A stretch of 64,000 nt of DNA from Kribbella qitaiheensis. GTDB taxonomy: Bacteria > Actinomycetota > Actinomycetes > Propionibacteriales > Kribbellaceae. The notes under the pieces were generated by a model. It saw only the letters and a list, made by a program, of their open reading frames with translations, was not told where the DNA came from and made no database searches. Position numbers and translations under genes: made by a program. Of this stretch, positions 28,523 to 40,524 are shown piece after piece (positions within the stretch are counted from its first letter, which is position 1; every line of letters begins with the position of its first letter). The stretch covers positions 1,488,001 to 1,552,000 of the forward strand of contig NZ_CP043661.1 in the NCBI RefSeq assembly GCF_014217565.1, written 5' to 3'.

Positions 28523-29302
28523 ATGAACAGCACCTGGCAACACTTGATTGTTCGTCCCGGCGACAAGGTGCAGGCGACTGGAAAATTCGTGGTCTCCAGC
28601 GCCTCCTCAGCCATCATGTGCGCGGAGGTTGCCCTAGCACTGGGTGGTGATCGAACCGCCTGCTCCGAGAACCTGCAGGTCCCTGTCGTCGGCCTTGACC
28701 CCAATAGACTTGTCTACGGCGGCAGGTACGAGGGCCGCCGGTACGGCAGTGCCACGGTCATCGGGACATGGTCTGCTGGACGAATCCAGATCGAGCAGCA
28801 ATTCGCACCTCAACCCGGCGAGGACCCGCCTAGCCTCGGCGTGCCGGGTCCACCCCCTGCTGAAGGCTGGCAATCGGGTGCCCTGCCTAGCCTTGACCAA
28901 TTGCAGGATCACCTGGTCAGCAACGCGACTCGATACGGACCTCTCCGGGTCGCAACGGCGAGTGATGTTCCAGGCTCGGCTTGTCCCAGGAGCGACCCCC
29001 AGATCGCCGTCGTGCCTGTCGTCGGCGACCTCGAATCCGCCCGCACAGAGCTGGCCGGAGTCTTCACCGGCAACCTCTGTCTGGTCCCCGCCAGCCACAG
29101 CATCTACGACTGGGCGACGGCCCAGAACGCCTTGCTGGATCTGATGAACGACACCGATAACGGGATCTCCTTGATCGCCAGCGGAGGCGACCGGCCGATC
29201 GACTTGCACATGCTCCTTCTCTCCGAGGAGCTGTATCGCAAACTGCAGGCGATCGGTATCGAGCTCATTGCCCCTCGACCAAGCATCTTCCCGGTCGGCT
29301 AG
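28523..29302 (+). CDS. hypothetical protein in the IS1380 island
   Basis: A 259-residue protein with no signal peptide and no membrane helix. It has two similar-looking halves around a Pro-rich linker (PGEDPPSLGVPGPPPAEGW) and segments SHSIYDWATAQNALLDLMNDTDNGISLIASGG and LLLSEELYRKLQAIGIELIAPRP. I recognise no family. The ATG at 28523 has a GGAGTGGG site. It is the only intact-looking gene besides the stress-protein gene between the inverted arms, so it may be cargo of the island. Confidence 0.65.
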   Translation: MNSTWQHLIVRPGDKVQATGKFVVSSASSAIMCAEVALALGGDRTACSENLQVPVVGLDPNRLVYGGRYEGRRYGSATVIGTWSAGRIQIEQQFAPQPGEDPPSLGVPGPPPAEGWQSGALPSLDQLQDHLVSNATRYGPLRVATASDVPGSACPRSDPQIAVVPVVGDLESARTELAGVFTGNLCLVPASHSIYDWATAQNALLDLMNDTDNGISLIASGGDRPIDLHMLLLSEELYRKLQAIGIELIAPRPSIFPVG

Positions 29303-29444
29303 GGCCTGCCCACGAGTTCCGTCCATGACTGCAGGTTGATCCAATTAGCGCGTCAACTGTCGCCCTGCCGTCCGCCTGGAGCTTGACTGCTGGCAACCCG
29401 CACCTGGCCTCGAGCGGCGACGTAGACATCCCAGGAGCTTGGAG

Positions 29445-29882
29445 GTCAAGCTGTGGGGACGCAGCTGCGCGGCTCCCGCGGGGAGGTGACCCGCCGGGTG
29501 TGGTCGGCGAGGCCAGCCCGGATTCGTGCCGGGGGCTTGGTGAGTCCAGCCCCGGACCGGGCGTGTCCCGACCGATCGGCCCCCGATTCGGCGTCTTTGA
29601 GCACCGGTTGAGCATTCCCCGCGGTGGCCGTGCTCATCTGGTGCACAAGGATCGCCCCGGGTGTCGCGTTGTGGAAGGGGTGTCAGGTGCTGCCGGCTGA
29701 ACGCTGCTTAGCCTGCTCGACGAGGCGGGTTTGGGTCGTCGGCTGTCAGGCTTTCGTCCGCTGCCGGACTTATAGCGCGCTATCGGCCGAACATCGCGTC
29801 AGCGGACCCCGATCCCAGGGTCCACCCGCACCCCGGGAACCAGGTGTCGGCGAACCATGGTCGGCAGCGCCCGACGGCGGAG
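29445..29882 (-). repeat. right arm of the ~435-base inverted repeat pair
   Basis: Reverse-complement partner of 25541-25976. Matching runs include GTCAAGCTGTGGGGAC at the inner end, ACTTATAGCGCGCTAT in the middle and GAACCAGGTGTCGGCGAACC-like sequence near the outer end. The rest of the 29303-29972 gap holds no gene that I can support. Confidence 0.8.
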
Positions 29883-29933
29883 CGGCGGTCCGGGCGGGCG
29901 GGAGCGCCGATGGAGGGGCGTGGTGTAGTACGT

Positions 29934-29961
29934 GGGCCCGGGGGTGTGCGGCCCCGGGCCC
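29934..29961 (-). terminator. hairpin downstream of gatB
   Basis: GGGCCCGGGG (29934-29943) and CCCCGGGCCC (29952-29961) form a perfect 10-base stem with an 8-base loop, 11 bases past the gatB stop. There is no U run. Confidence 0.65.
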
Positions 29962-29972
29962 CGGTGTGGGTG

Positions 29973-31475
29973 TTAGATGCCGAGTTTGGTGTTGAGGAGT
30001 TCTCGGACCTTTGCTGCGTCTGCCTGGCCTCGCATGTCTTTCATGACGGCGCCGATGAGGGCGCCGGCTGCTGCGGGTTTGCCGGAGTTGACCTTTTCGA
30101 CGACGTCCGGATTGGCGGCGATGGCGCGGTCGATTGCTTCGATCAGGGCGGAGTCGTCCGAGACCAGGGCGAGGCCGCGGGACTCCATGATTTCGGCGGG
30201 GGTGCCTTCGCCCTTGACCAGGCCGTCGAAGACCTGGCGGGCGAGTTTGTCGTTCAGGGCACCGGAGTCGACCAGCTTCTGCACCTCGGCCACCTCGGCC
30301 GGGCCGACACCCAGGTCGCCGAGGTCCTTGCCGCTCTCGTTGGCCGCGCGGGCGAGCTCGCCCAGCCACCACTTCTTCGCGGCCGGCGCCTCGACGCCGA
30401 GCTCGACGGTCTTCACGATGTACTCGAGTGCGCCGCCGTTGATGACGTCGCGCATCTCCAGGTCGGTGAAGCCCCACTCGCTCTGCAACCGGGCCCGCCG
30501 CAAGGAAGGTGCCTCGGGCAACGTTGCGCGGATCTCCTCGACCCATTCGCGCGACGGTGCGATCGGGACCAGGTCCGGCTCGGGGAAGTACCGGTAGTCG
30601 TCCGCGTCGGACTTCTCCCGGCCCGAGGTGGTGATGCCGGTGTCCTCGTGCCAGTGCCGGGTCTCCTGCAGGATCTTCCCGCCGGTCGACAGGATCGCCG
30701 CCTGCCGGGTGATCTCGTAGGTGATGGCGCGCTCGACCGAACGGAACGAGTTCACGTTCTTGGTCTCGGTCCGGGTGCCCAGCGTCGAGGAGCCGGTCGG
30801 CTTCAGCGACACGTTGGCGTCGCAGCGCATCGAGCCCTGGTCCATTCGGACGTCGGAAACGCCGAGCGCGAGCAGCAGATCGCGCAGCTGGCTCACCAGC
30901 GCCTTCGCGACCGCCGCGGCCTTGTCGCCCGGGACCTCGATCGTCTTGGTGACGATCTCGATCAGCGGGATACCGGCCCGGTTGTAGTCGACCAGCGAGT
31001 GCGACGCGCCCTGGATCCGGCCGGTCGCGCCACCGACGTGGAGAGACTTGCCGGTGTCCTCCTCCATGTGCGCGCGCTCGATCTCGATCCGGTACGTCTC
31101 GCCGTCGACGACCACCTCGGTCCACCCGTTGAAGGCGATCGGCTCGTCGTACTGCGAGGTCTGGAAGTTCTTCGGCATGTCCGGGTAGAAGTAGTTCTTC
31201 CGGGCGAACCGGCACCACTCGGCGATCTCGCAGTTCAGCGCGAGACCGATCTTGATCGCGGACTCGACGCCGACCGCGTTCACCACCGGCAGCGCGCCGG
31301 GCAGGCCGAGGCAGACCGGGCAGGTCTGCGTGTTCGGCTCGGCGCCGAACTCGGTCGGGCAACCGCAGAACATCTTCGACTTCGTGTTCAGCTCGACGTG
31401 GATCTCGAGCCCCATCACCGGGTCGTACTGCGCGAGCGCGTCCTCGATCGGCATCACATCGGCAACGACAGTCAT
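29973..31475 (-). CDS. gatB: Asp/Glu-tRNA(Asn/Gln) amidotransferase subunit B
   Basis: The 500-residue subunit binds and phosphorylates misacylated Glu-tRNA(Gln)/Asp-tRNA(Asn) before amidation. Marks are [20 protein letters not shown] and [13 protein letters not shown] (zinc-site cysteines), [16 protein letters not shown], and the C-terminal YqeY-like tRNA-binding domain (about 355-500) ending [14 protein letters not shown]. The ATG at 31475 overlaps the gatA stop (ATGA), which decides this start over an upstream in-frame one. Confidence 0.97.
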   Translation of the reverse strand: MTVVADVMPIEDALAQYDPVMGLEIHVELNTKSKMFCGCPTEFGAEPNTQTCPVCLGLPGALPVVNAVGVESAIKIGLALNCEIAEWCRFARKNYFYPDMPKNFQTSQYDEPIAFNGWTEVVVDGETYRIEIERAHMEEDTGKSLHVGGATGRIQGASHSLVDYNRAGIPLIEIVTKTIEVPGDKAAAVAKALVSQLRDLLLALGVSDVRMDQGSMRCDANVSLKPTGSSTLGTRTETKNVNSFRSVERAITYEITRQAAILSTGGKILQETRHWHEDTGITTSGREKSDADDYRYFPEPDLVPIAPSREWVEEIRATLPEAPSLRRARLQSEWGFTDLEMRDVINGGALEYIVKTVELGVEAPAAKKWWLGELARAANESGKDLGDLGVGPAEVAEVQKLVDSGALNDKLARQVFDGLVKGEGTPAEIMESRGLALVSDDSALIEAIDRAIAANPDVVEKVNSGKPAAAGALIGAVMKDMRGQADAAKVRELLNTKLGI

Positions 31476-32977
31476 CGGGTGACCTCCAGCTCCGGAGCCT
31501 TCGACATCAGCACGCCACCCCACTGGTCGGCCAGCGCGGACTCCAACGCGGCACCGACCTGGTAAAGCAGGTCGTCGCGCATCACCGGAGCCATCACGTG
31601 GAAGCCGACCGGCAGCCCGTCCTCGTCGGCCAGGCCGACCGGGAACGAGGCCGCGGCGTTGCCGGCCAGGTTCGACGGGATCGTGCAGAGGTCGTTCTTG
31701 TACATGGCGATCGGGTCGTTCACCCGGTCGCCGATCGCGAACGCGGTGGTCGGCGTCGCGGGCGAGACCAGCACGTCGACCTGCTCGAAGGCGTTGGTGA
31801 AGTCGCGCGCGATCAACGTGCGGACCTTCTGCGCCTGGCCGTAGTACGCGTCGTAGTAACCGCTGGACAGGGCGTGCGTGCCGAGCATGATGCGGCGCTT
31901 GACCTCATCGCCGAAGCCCGCCTCGCGGGTGAGCCTCATCACCTGCTCCGCGTCGTTCTCGCCGTCGTCGCCGACCCGCAGGCCGAACCGCATCGCGTCG
32001 AACTTGGCCAGGTTGGACGAGGCCTCGCTCGGCAGGATCAGGTAGTAGGCCGGGAGGGCGTACTGGAAGTGCGGGCAGGACACCTCGACCACCTCGGCGC
32101 CGAGCTTGGTGAGCAGCTCGACCGCCTCGTGGAAGCGGGCCTCGACACCGGGCTGGTACCCCTCGCCGCCGAGCTCCTTCACCACGCCGACCCGCAGGCC
32201 GTTGACGTCACCGCGCCGGGCGGCCTCGACGATCGGCGGGATCGGCTGGTCGATCGAGGTGGAGTCCATCGGGTCGTGGCCGGCGATCACCTCGTGCAGC
32301 AGTGCCGCGTCGAGGGTGGTCCGGGCACACGGGCCGGGAGTGTCCAGGCTGGAGGCCAGCGCGATCAGCCCGTACCGCGAGGTGCCGCCGTACGTCGGCT
32401 TCACACCGACCGTGCCGGTGAACGCGGCCGGCTGACGGATCGAGCCACCGGTGTCGGTGCCGATCGCCAGCGGCGCCTGGTAAGCCGAGATGGCCGCTGA
32501 CGAGCCGCCGCCGGAACCGCCGGGGATCCGGGCCAGGTCCCACGGGTTGTGGGTCGGTCCGTACGCCGAGTTCTCGGTGGAAGAGCCCATCGCGAACTCG
32601 TCCATGTTGGTCTTGCCGAGTATCACGATGCCGGCCGCCTTCAGCCGCTTCACCACGGTCGAGTCGTACGGCGGCTTCCAGCCCTCGAGGATCCGCGAGC
32701 CGGCCGTGGTCGGAACGCCGTCCTGGGTCAGCACGTCCTTCAGCGCGAGCGGAACGCCGGCCAGCGGGCCGAGCTCCTCGCCCTTGGCCCGGCGCGCGTC
32801 GACCGCGGCCGCCTGGGCCAATGCGCCCTCGGTGTCGACGTGCAGGAACGCGTGCACGGCGGTATCGGTCGCGGAGATCCGGTCCAGGTGAGCCTGGGTG
32901 ATCTCGACCGAGCTCGTCTCGCCGGACGTCATCAGCTCCGACAGCTCGACCGCTGTCTTACGAGTGAGGTCGCTCAT
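31472..32977 (-). CDS. gatA: Asp/Glu-tRNA(Asn/Gln) amidotransferase subunit A
   Basis: The 501-residue amidase-signature subunit releases ammonia from glutamine for the GatB site. The Ser-cisSer-Lys catalytic set lies in [11 protein letters not shown] (Lys) and [34 protein letters not shown] (the two serines). Length is standard. It is the middle gene of gatC-gatA-gatB and overlaps gatB by 4 bases. Confidence 0.97.
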   Translation of the reverse strand: MSDLTRKTAVELSELMTSGETSSVEITQAHLDRISATDTAVHAFLHVDTEGALAQAAAVDARRAKGEELGPLAGVPLALKDVLTQDGVPTTAGSRILEGWKPPYDSTVVKRLKAAGIVILGKTNMDEFAMGSSTENSAYGPTHNPWDLARIPGGSGGGSSAAISAYQAPLAIGTDTGGSIRQPAAFTGTVGVKPTYGGTSRYGLIALASSLDTPGPCARTTLDAALLHEVIAGHDPMDSTSIDQPIPPIVEAARRGDVNGLRVGVVKELGGEGYQPGVEARFHEAVELLTKLGAEVVEVSCPHFQYALPAYYLILPSEASSNLAKFDAMRFGLRVGDDGENDAEQVMRLTREAGFGDEVKRRIMLGTHALSSGYYDAYYGQAQKVRTLIARDFTNAFEQVDVLVSPATPTTAFAIGDRVNDPIAMYKNDLCTIPSNLAGNAAASFPVGLADEDGLPVGFHVMAPVMRDDLLYQVGAALESALADQWGGVLMSKAPELEVTR

Positions 32978-33059
32978 CCGCGGACCTCGCTTCGCTCGGA
33001 ACCGCCGAAGAACGAGGCGCGCTGTGTTAGTTGGTTCATTCGCATGCGCTCTTTCACGG

Positions 33060-33359
33060 CTAGCCCTCCTCGGTCAGGATCCGCGGTACCCGGAAACGCT
33101 GCTGCTCGGAAGCCGGGGCGCCGGACAGCGCCTGCTCCGGCGTGAGGCACGCCACGTTCTCGTCCTTGCGCATCACGTTGCTCAGCGGCAACGCGTGCGA
33201 GGTCGGCGGGATGTCCTCCGCGGCCACGTCGCTGACCTGCGCGACCAGGCCGATGATCTGGTCGAGCTGCGGAGCGAGGTGGTCGAGCTCGTCGTCGGAG
33301 AGCTCGATCCGCGCCAGTCGCGCCAGGTGGGCGACCTCTTCGCGGGTAATCGATGGCAT
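33060..33359 (-). CDS. gatC: Asp/Glu-tRNA(Asn/Gln) amidotransferase subunit C
   Basis: The 99-residue subunit wraps around GatA and GatB and stabilises the complex. The N-terminal [33 protein letters not shown] and the C-terminal LSNVMRKDE and [10 protein letters not shown] segments are typical. It is the first gene of the operon; the gap of about 80 bases to gatA contains no gene. The promoter should lie in 33360-33585, shared with the divergent ACT-domain gene. Confidence 0.95.
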   Translation of the reverse strand: MPSITREEVAHLARLARIELSDDELDHLAPQLDQIIGLVAQVSDVAAEDIPPTSHALPLSNVMRKDENVACLTPEQALSGAPASEQQRFRVPRILTEEG

Positions 33360-33585
33360 GAAAGGGATCCAATGGTCTCGCGGGATGGCCGGACCGCTGG
33401 TTCAGTCCGACCGGGCCATCCTAGTGGGCCACCACGGCCTCCTTGCGCGCTATATACGACGGGCTGTGGACAACCTAGTTCGGACCAGAAAGTGAGAGGC
33501 CGGGCGTGTCTCTGGGTTCCGCTCTGTAGCATTGGCCGCGACAGGGCGTAACTTGCGTGGTAATCGGCTGGGAGATGATCGTTCG

Positions 33586-34230
33586 GTGTTCTTGCTGCGA
33601 TTGATCATCCCGGACCGACCCGGTTCGCTGGGCACCGTGGCAACCGCCCTCGGTGAGGTGAACGCCGACATCCATGCCATCGAGATCGTCGAGCACCGCC
33701 GCGAGAACGGCACCGCCGTCGACGACATCGTGGTCGACCTGCCACCGGGCGTGCTGCCCGACCGGCTGGTCTCGGCCTGCAACAGCGTCGACGACGTCGA
33801 GGTGATCTGGTTCTCCCGCTACGGCGCGGGTGGCGGCCTGCACATGGATCTCGAGGCCGTCGAGCAGATGACGTCGGCGCCGGCCGAGGCGGTCGACATC
33901 CTGGTCGAGCAGGCGCCCTCGGTGCTGCACGCCGACTGGGCCGCGTTGCTGGACGGCACCGGCGGCGAGATCAAGGTCGTCCTGGAGACGAGCGCGACAC
34001 CGGAGTTCGGCGACCTGGTGAACCAGTGGCTCCCACTGGAGAAGGCGACCACGCTGGTCGCCCCGAGCCACCAGGGTCTGTCGGAGTCCGTGCTGGTGGC
34101 CGCGCCGCTGGAGTCCGACCGCCGGGTGCTGGTGATCGGCCGCCGCGGTGGACCGGAGTTCCTCGGCTCGGAGGTCGCGCGGCTGAGCTACCTGGCCAAC
34201 CTCGCCGTCACCATCCACGCCACCGCCTGA
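33586..34230 (+). CDS. ACT-domain amino-acid-binding protein
   Basis: The 214-residue protein starts VFLLRLIIPDRPGSLGTVATALGEVNADIHAIEIVEH, a clear ACT domain (residues 1-75). The C-terminal part (about 85-214: AVDILVEQAPSVLHADWAALLD; VLVAAPLESDRRVLVIGRRGGPEFLGSEVARLSYLANLAV) has a GAF-like look. No catalytic domain is attached, so it may be an amino-acid sensor. The GTG at 33586 was chosen because a GGGAG site precedes it and homology begins there. It is divergent from gatCAB. Confidence 0.82.
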   Translation: MFLLRLIIPDRPGSLGTVATALGEVNADIHAIEIVEHRRENGTAVDDIVVDLPPGVLPDRLVSACNSVDDVEVIWFSRYGAGGGLHMDLEAVEQMTSAPAEAVDILVEQAPSVLHADWAALLDGTGGEIKVVLETSATPEFGDLVNQWLPLEKATTLVAPSHQGLSESVLVAAPLESDRRVLVIGRRGGPEFLGSEVARLSYLANLAVTIHATA

Positions 34231-34266
34231 GCTTCTCAGGACAGCAAACTTCCAGACAGCAAAGAG

Positions 34267-34300
34267 CCGCCCTCCCCCGCAAGGGAGAGGGCGGTTCTTT
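34267..34300 (+). terminator. intrinsic terminator after the ACT-domain gene
   Basis: CCGCCCTC (34267-34274) pairs with GAGGGCGG (34287-34294), followed by TTCTTT. It lies between convergent genes and may serve both. Confidence 0.85.
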
Positions 34301-34311
34301 CGTTCGGTGGA

Positions 34312-34536
34312 TCAGAAGAACTTGAAGTACGCCAGCGTCCACAGGCCGGCGAGGACGAGCAGGATCACGACGCCGATCAGGACGACGATGGTGATCGCCT
34401 GGCCGTTCTTGTCGCCGCGCTCCGGCAGGTCGAACTGGGTCGGCCCCCAGGCGCCGCCGCCGTCCACCCGCTGCAACGCCTCGGGTGGCGGCTTCGACAC
34501 CTGCCGGGCTTCCCGCTTCTCCGGCTCGAACTTCAT
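34312..34536 (-). CDS. small single-pass membrane protein
   Basis: The 74-residue protein has a hydrophilic N-terminal half (KFEPEKREARQVSKPPPEAL) and a C-terminal membrane helix (ITIVVLIGVVILLVLAGLWTLAYF, about residues 48-71). It lies just downstream of the Gln/Pro-rich membrane protein gene, in the same direction, and may be co-transcribed. Function unknown. Confidence 0.75.
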   Translation of the reverse strand: MKFEPEKREARQVSKPPPEALQRVDGGGAWGPTQFDLPERGDKNGQAITIVVLIGVVILLVLAGLWTLAYFKFF

Positions 34537-34576
34537 CGCACCTCAGGTCTGTTCGTCTACTGACCTTCCACAGTAC

Positions 34577-36049
34577 CTACACGTAGAAGGACTCGTACCG
34601 GATGGAGACCGTCCGCGACCCGTAGTCCGAGTCGGAGGTGTCGCCGGTGATCTCGACCCGCCAGCCGGACACGTACCCGGCGTACGACTTGCCGTCGCTG
34701 TGCGACGTCACGTACGACTTCAGCGCCTCGACGTCCGGGCCCCTCAGGATGCCGAACCCGTCCGCGATCGCACCCGGCATCGCTGCCTTCACGTCGTTGG
34801 GGTCGCCACTGACCCGGATGTTGAACGAGCTGAGGCCGCCGCTGCTGCTGCCGTAGCCGTTGATGAGCTGCGAGCCGTACTTGCCGACGGTCTTCTTGCA
34901 CAGCGAGGTGCAGGTGTACTTCTTCGCCTTCAGGCCCGCGTTCAGCTGCGCCTCGGTGATCTGGAACTGCTTGCGCGGCATCTCGAACGAGTCCGAGCCG
35001 GACTTGCCGCCGGACATCTGCAGGTCGTCGCCGTAGTTGGTGAGCTCGAACTCGCCCCAGGTACTGCCGACCTTGGTCCGCTTCTGGCCGGTCTTCACCG
35101 CCTGCTGGACCTTCGCCACCTCGCTACCACCGAAGGTGTCGTTGCCGATCGCCTGCAGCGCCGCGTCGAAGGTGACGGCCGCGTTGTTGACGTTGTCGTT
35201 GTCCTCGGACCGGACCTTGACACCGATGATCGTGCCGTCGGACTGGAACTGGAAGATGACCTCGGCCGACTTCGTGCCGTCGTACTTGAAGCAGCCGCGA
35301 TGCGCACCCTGCGGTCCGTTGAACAGATCGCTGCAGCCGAAGCCGGCGGCCTGCAACTTCTCGGTCGCGGTCTTGGCCTGGCCGGTCGCGTTGCCGAGCT
35401 CGCCGTTGGTCGGCGCGGTCGTCTCCTCGCCACCAGGAGTCGTCGGCGCGTCGGTCGGCTGCGTGTTGGTCGGCTGCGTGTTGGTGGTGACCGGCGGGTT
35501 GTCGGCTTCCTTCTTGTCGTCGCCGCCGAGCGCCTTGACGCCGAGGAAGACGAGCAGTCCGATCAGCACGACACCGACCACGCCACCGCCGATGTACAGC
35601 GGCATCTTGTCCTTGCCGAAGCCGCCGCCACCCGAGCCTTTACCGCCCGGTCCGCCGGGCTGCCAAGGCTGCTGGGCGTGCTGCTGCTGCCAGCCGGGCT
35701 GCTGGCCAGGCTTGTTCTGGCTCCACGGCTGCTGCTGGTAGCCGCCCTGCTGCGGAGGCTGCTGCTCGCCCGGACGCTGACCCCAGCCACCCGGCGCGGT
35801 CTGTCCGGGCTGCTGTCCCGGCTGGCCTTGTCCGGGCTGGCCCCAACCTTGCTGCGGAGGCTGACCCTGCTGCGGCGGTGCCGGAGGCTGCTGGGGTGGC
35901 TGCTGCGCGGGCGGACGTTGTCCCCAGCCGCCGCCCTGCGGAGGCTGCTGCTGGCCCCACCCGCCTTGACCCGGCTGTCCCCCTTGCTGCCCGCCGGGCT
36001 GGCCCCCCGGCTGCCCAGGACCCCCCGGTCCTTGTGGCGGCGTCGTCAT
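34577..36049 (-). CDS. membrane protein with Gln/Pro/Gly-rich cytoplasmic domain
   Basis: The 490-residue protein has a low-complexity N-terminal region (residues 1-145, runs of QGQPGQQ, PPQQG and GGWGQ), one membrane helix (about 151-173, LYIGGGVVGVVLIGLLVFLGV), a Thr/Pro-rich linker and an outer domain (about 215-490). The outer domain contains four cysteines (GFGCSDLFN, HRGCFKYDG and YTCTSLCKK) that may form disulfides. The layout is common among actinobacterial cell-surface proteins; no specific function can be assigned. Confidence 0.78.
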   Translation of the reverse strand: MTTPPQGPGGPGQPGGQPGGQQGGQPGQGGWGQQQPPQGGGWGQRPPAQQPPQQPPAPPQQGQPPQQGWGQPGQGQPGQQPGQTAPGGWGQRPGEQQPPQQGGYQQQPWSQNKPGQQPGWQQQHAQQPWQPGGPGGKGSGGGGFGKDKMPLYIGGGVVGVVLIGLLVFLGVKALGGDDKKEADNPPVTTNTQPTNTQPTDAPTTPGGEETTAPTNGELGNATGQAKTATEKLQAAGFGCSDLFNGPQGAHRGCFKYDGTKSAEVIFQFQSDGTIIGVKVRSEDNDNVNNAAVTFDAALQAIGNDTFGGSEVAKVQQAVKTGQKRTKVGSTWGEFELTNYGDDLQMSGGKSGSDSFEMPRKQFQITEAQLNAGLKAKKYTCTSLCKKTVGKYGSQLINGYGSSSGGLSSFNIRVSGDPNDVKAAMPGAIADGFGILRGPDVEALKSYVTSHSDGKSYAGYVSGWRVEITGDTSDSDYGSRTVSIRYESFYV

Positions 36050-36160
36050 ATTCGCTCCTTTGAACCCTGTATAGACGGTGCAAACTAACAGTCCGACGGA
36101 TCAGGACGTCGTTCGGCTCCATCAGATGCCGAGTTGTGTCCACAGTCAGGACACCGGGTA

Positions 36161-38299
<2,139 letters not shown>

Positions 38300-38411
38300 C
38301 TACTGCCACCCACCGACAGATCCCGGCAAGCCGGAAGGGAAGGAAAGGCGAGTGCGAGGAGGGCGGCGCCACCCGAAGGGTGTGGGCGGAGAACAGCGGC
38401 CGGGCCGGTGA

Positions 38412-39419
38412 TTACTCCTCTGCTTTTTCGCCTATTAGGTCGGCGGTCTTGCGGAGTAGGGCTAGGCGGGAGCGGGCGTCGGCGCCTGAGGTGGCACCGG
38501 AGAGGCCGCAGGCGGGGGTGATTACGACCTGCTTCATGAGTTCTGGGTCGAGGCCTAGTTCGCGCCAGCGGCGGACGAGGAGCATCGCGGCCTGTTCCTG
38601 GTTCGGAAGAGGGCCCGTGGTGGGGACTACGCCGGCGTACAGGGTCGTACCGGCCTCTACTGCGATGGCGATCTGCTCCCAGGCGGCTTCGGTGAGTAGG
38701 GCGACGTCTACCGCCACTCCCCCGGCGCCGGCCTTGCGGAACACCTCGATAGGCGGCCTAGCTGCGCAGCAGTGAACCAGAGTGATCGCGGGCGCTACTG
38801 CCTCGATCACCTGACTCAGTAGCTCGACAGCACCTGGCCCGTCGACCGAGCGGTGCTTGCCCCACCCACTGGCCGTCGGAACAGCACCAGCCAGTACTGC
38901 GGGGAGCCCGGGCTCGTCCAGTTGCACAACGAGGTCCGCACCGGGCACACGGCGGCGTACCTCGGCCACGTGTTGTTGCAGGCCGTGTGCGAGTCCCTCG
39001 GCAATATCGCGGCGGGCACCGTAGTCAGCCAGGACCTTGTCGCCACGAGGAAGCTCCACTGTGGCGGCCAGAGTCCACGGGCCGGTGCTCTGGATCTTCA
39101 GCGGGCCTGTGTACCCGTCTGCGACCTCTTCCAGCGTGTCCAAGTCCTGCTGCAGCAGAGACCGCGCCCGCCGCTGGTCCATGCTCGCGCGCGGATCGCT
39201 GCCACCGGTCAGCCGCCAGCCCGCTGGCTGGAGGTCCCCAGCCAGCTCGATCAGCAAGGCCACCGAGCGGCTGAGCATGTCGCCGTACGGGCGGGCAGGG
39301 AGCTCTGGGACGAACGGGATCGTGACAGCGTCCAGCACGTACTTCGTCCACTCGGTGAAGTCCTCACCAGGCAGCGAGCCCATCCCGGTGGTCGCTGCAG
39401 GGCCGAAGGGACTTGTCAC
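38412..39419 (-). CDS. cobalamin-independent methionine synthase-like protein (MetE C-terminal type)
   Basis: The 335-residue protein resembles only the C-terminal catalytic half of MetE. It has GMGSLPGEDFTEW, LVVQLDEPGLPAVLAGAVP, LVHCCAARPP (candidate zinc-site His/Cys) and VVITPACGLSGAT. Short versions occur next to tRNA-modification genes in many actinobacteria; the methyl donor is unknown. It lies 10 bases after mnmA in the run cysteine desulfurase, mnmA, this gene, so all three are probably co-transcribed. Confidence 0.85.
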   Translation of the reverse strand: MTSPFGPAATTGMGSLPGEDFTEWTKYVLDAVTIPFVPELPARPYGDMLSRSVALLIELAGDLQPAGWRLTGGSDPRASMDQRRARSLLQQDLDTLEEVADGYTGPLKIQSTGPWTLAATVELPRGDKVLADYGARRDIAEGLAHGLQQHVAEVRRRVPGADLVVQLDEPGLPAVLAGAVPTASGWGKHRSVDGPGAVELLSQVIEAVAPAITLVHCCAARPPIEVFRKAGAGGVAVDVALLTEAAWEQIAIAVEAGTTLYAGVVPTTGPLPNQEQAAMLLVRRWRELGLDPELMKQVVITPACGLSGATSGADARSRLALLRKTADLIGEKAEE

Positions 39420-39429
39420 TTAGTACCTC

Positions 39430-40524
39430 TCATGTGGAGACAGTCTGGGCAGCGCGCTCGACGGTGTCGATGGTGGCCGAACCAATCACCCGCGTGCCGT
39501 CGTACAGGACCACGGCCTGGCCGGGCGCGACTGCGTCCGCGGGCTCGTCGAACTCCACCAGCACCTGCTCATCGACGAGCCGCGCGGTGACAGCGATCTC
39601 CTCGCCGTGCGCGCGCAGTTGCGCCTTGACGTGCAGCGTCTCGGTCGGCGCCGGACCACACCAGCGCGGCTTGGACGCGGTCAACCGCTCGACCGCCAGC
39701 TCCGCGCGCGATCCGACCGTGACCGTGCGATCGACCGGCGAGATGTCCAGGACGAACCTGGGCTTGCCGTCGGCGGCCGGCGTACCGATCTTCAGGCCCT
39801 TGCGCTGGCCGACCGTGAACCCGTGCGTGCCCTTGTGCTCACCCAGCTTGGTGCCGGACGAGTCGACGATGTCGCCGGGGGCCTCGCCGAGCTGCTTGCT
39901 GAGGAAGCCCTCGGTGTTGCCGTCGGCGATGAAGCAGATGTCGTGGCTGTCCGGCTTGGCCGCGACCGACAGGCCACGCCGCTCGGCCTCGGCCCGGATC
40001 TCGGTCTTCGGGGTGTCACCGAGCGGGAAGAACGCGTGCTTCAGCTGCGCCTGCGTGAGCACGCCGAGCACGTACGACTGGTCCTTGGCCGGGTCCACCG
40101 CGCGATGCAGCTCCCGACCCGTTGGGGTGTCCACGATCTGCGCGTAGTGCCCGGTCGCGACAGCGTCGAAGTCGAGCCCGAGGGCGCGCTCCAGGACGGC
40201 GCTGAACTTGATCTTCTCGTTGCAGCGCAGACACGGGTTCGGCGTCCGGCCGGCCGCGTACTCCGCGACGAAGTCGTCCACCACGTCGGCCGCGAACCGC
40301 TCGGCCATGTCCCAGATGTAGAACGGGATGCCGATCACGTCCGCGGCCCGGCGGGCGTCGCGCGAGTCCTCGATCGTGCAGCAGCCGCGAGCGCCACTGC
40401 GGTACGACTGCGGGTTCCGGCTCAGGGCGAGGTGTACGCCGACCACGTCGTGCCCGGCCTCGACCATCCGCGCCGCCGCGACGGCGGAGTCGACCCCGCC
40501 GGACATGGCTGCGAGTACCCGCAT
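39430..40524 (-). CDS. mnmA: tRNA-specific 2-thiouridylase
   Basis: The 364-residue enzyme adenylates and thiolates U34 of Glu, Gln and Lys tRNAs. The PP-loop is [13 protein letters not shown] (residues 5-17). The catalytic cysteines lie in [13 protein letters not shown] and in [11 protein letters not shown]. The ATG at 40524 overlaps the stop of the cysteine desulfurase gene by one base (TGATG), so sulfur supply and tRNA thiolation are translationally linked. Confidence 0.96.
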   Translation of the reverse strand: MRVLAAMSGGVDSAVAAARMVEAGHDVVGVHLALSRNPQSYRSGARGCCTIEDSRDARRAADVIGIPFYIWDMAERFAADVVDDFVAEYAAGRTPNPCLRCNEKIKFSAVLERALGLDFDAVATGHYAQIVDTPTGRELHRAVDPAKDQSYVLGVLTQAQLKHAFFPLGDTPKTEIRAEAERRGLSVAAKPDSHDICFIADGNTEGFLSKQLGEAPGDIVDSSGTKLGEHKGTHGFTVGQRKGLKIGTPAADGKPRFVLDISPVDRTVTVGSRAELAVERLTASKPRWCGPAPTETLHVKAQLRAHGEEIAVTARLVDEQVLVEFDEPADAVAPGQAVVLYDGTRVIGSATIDTVERAAQTVST

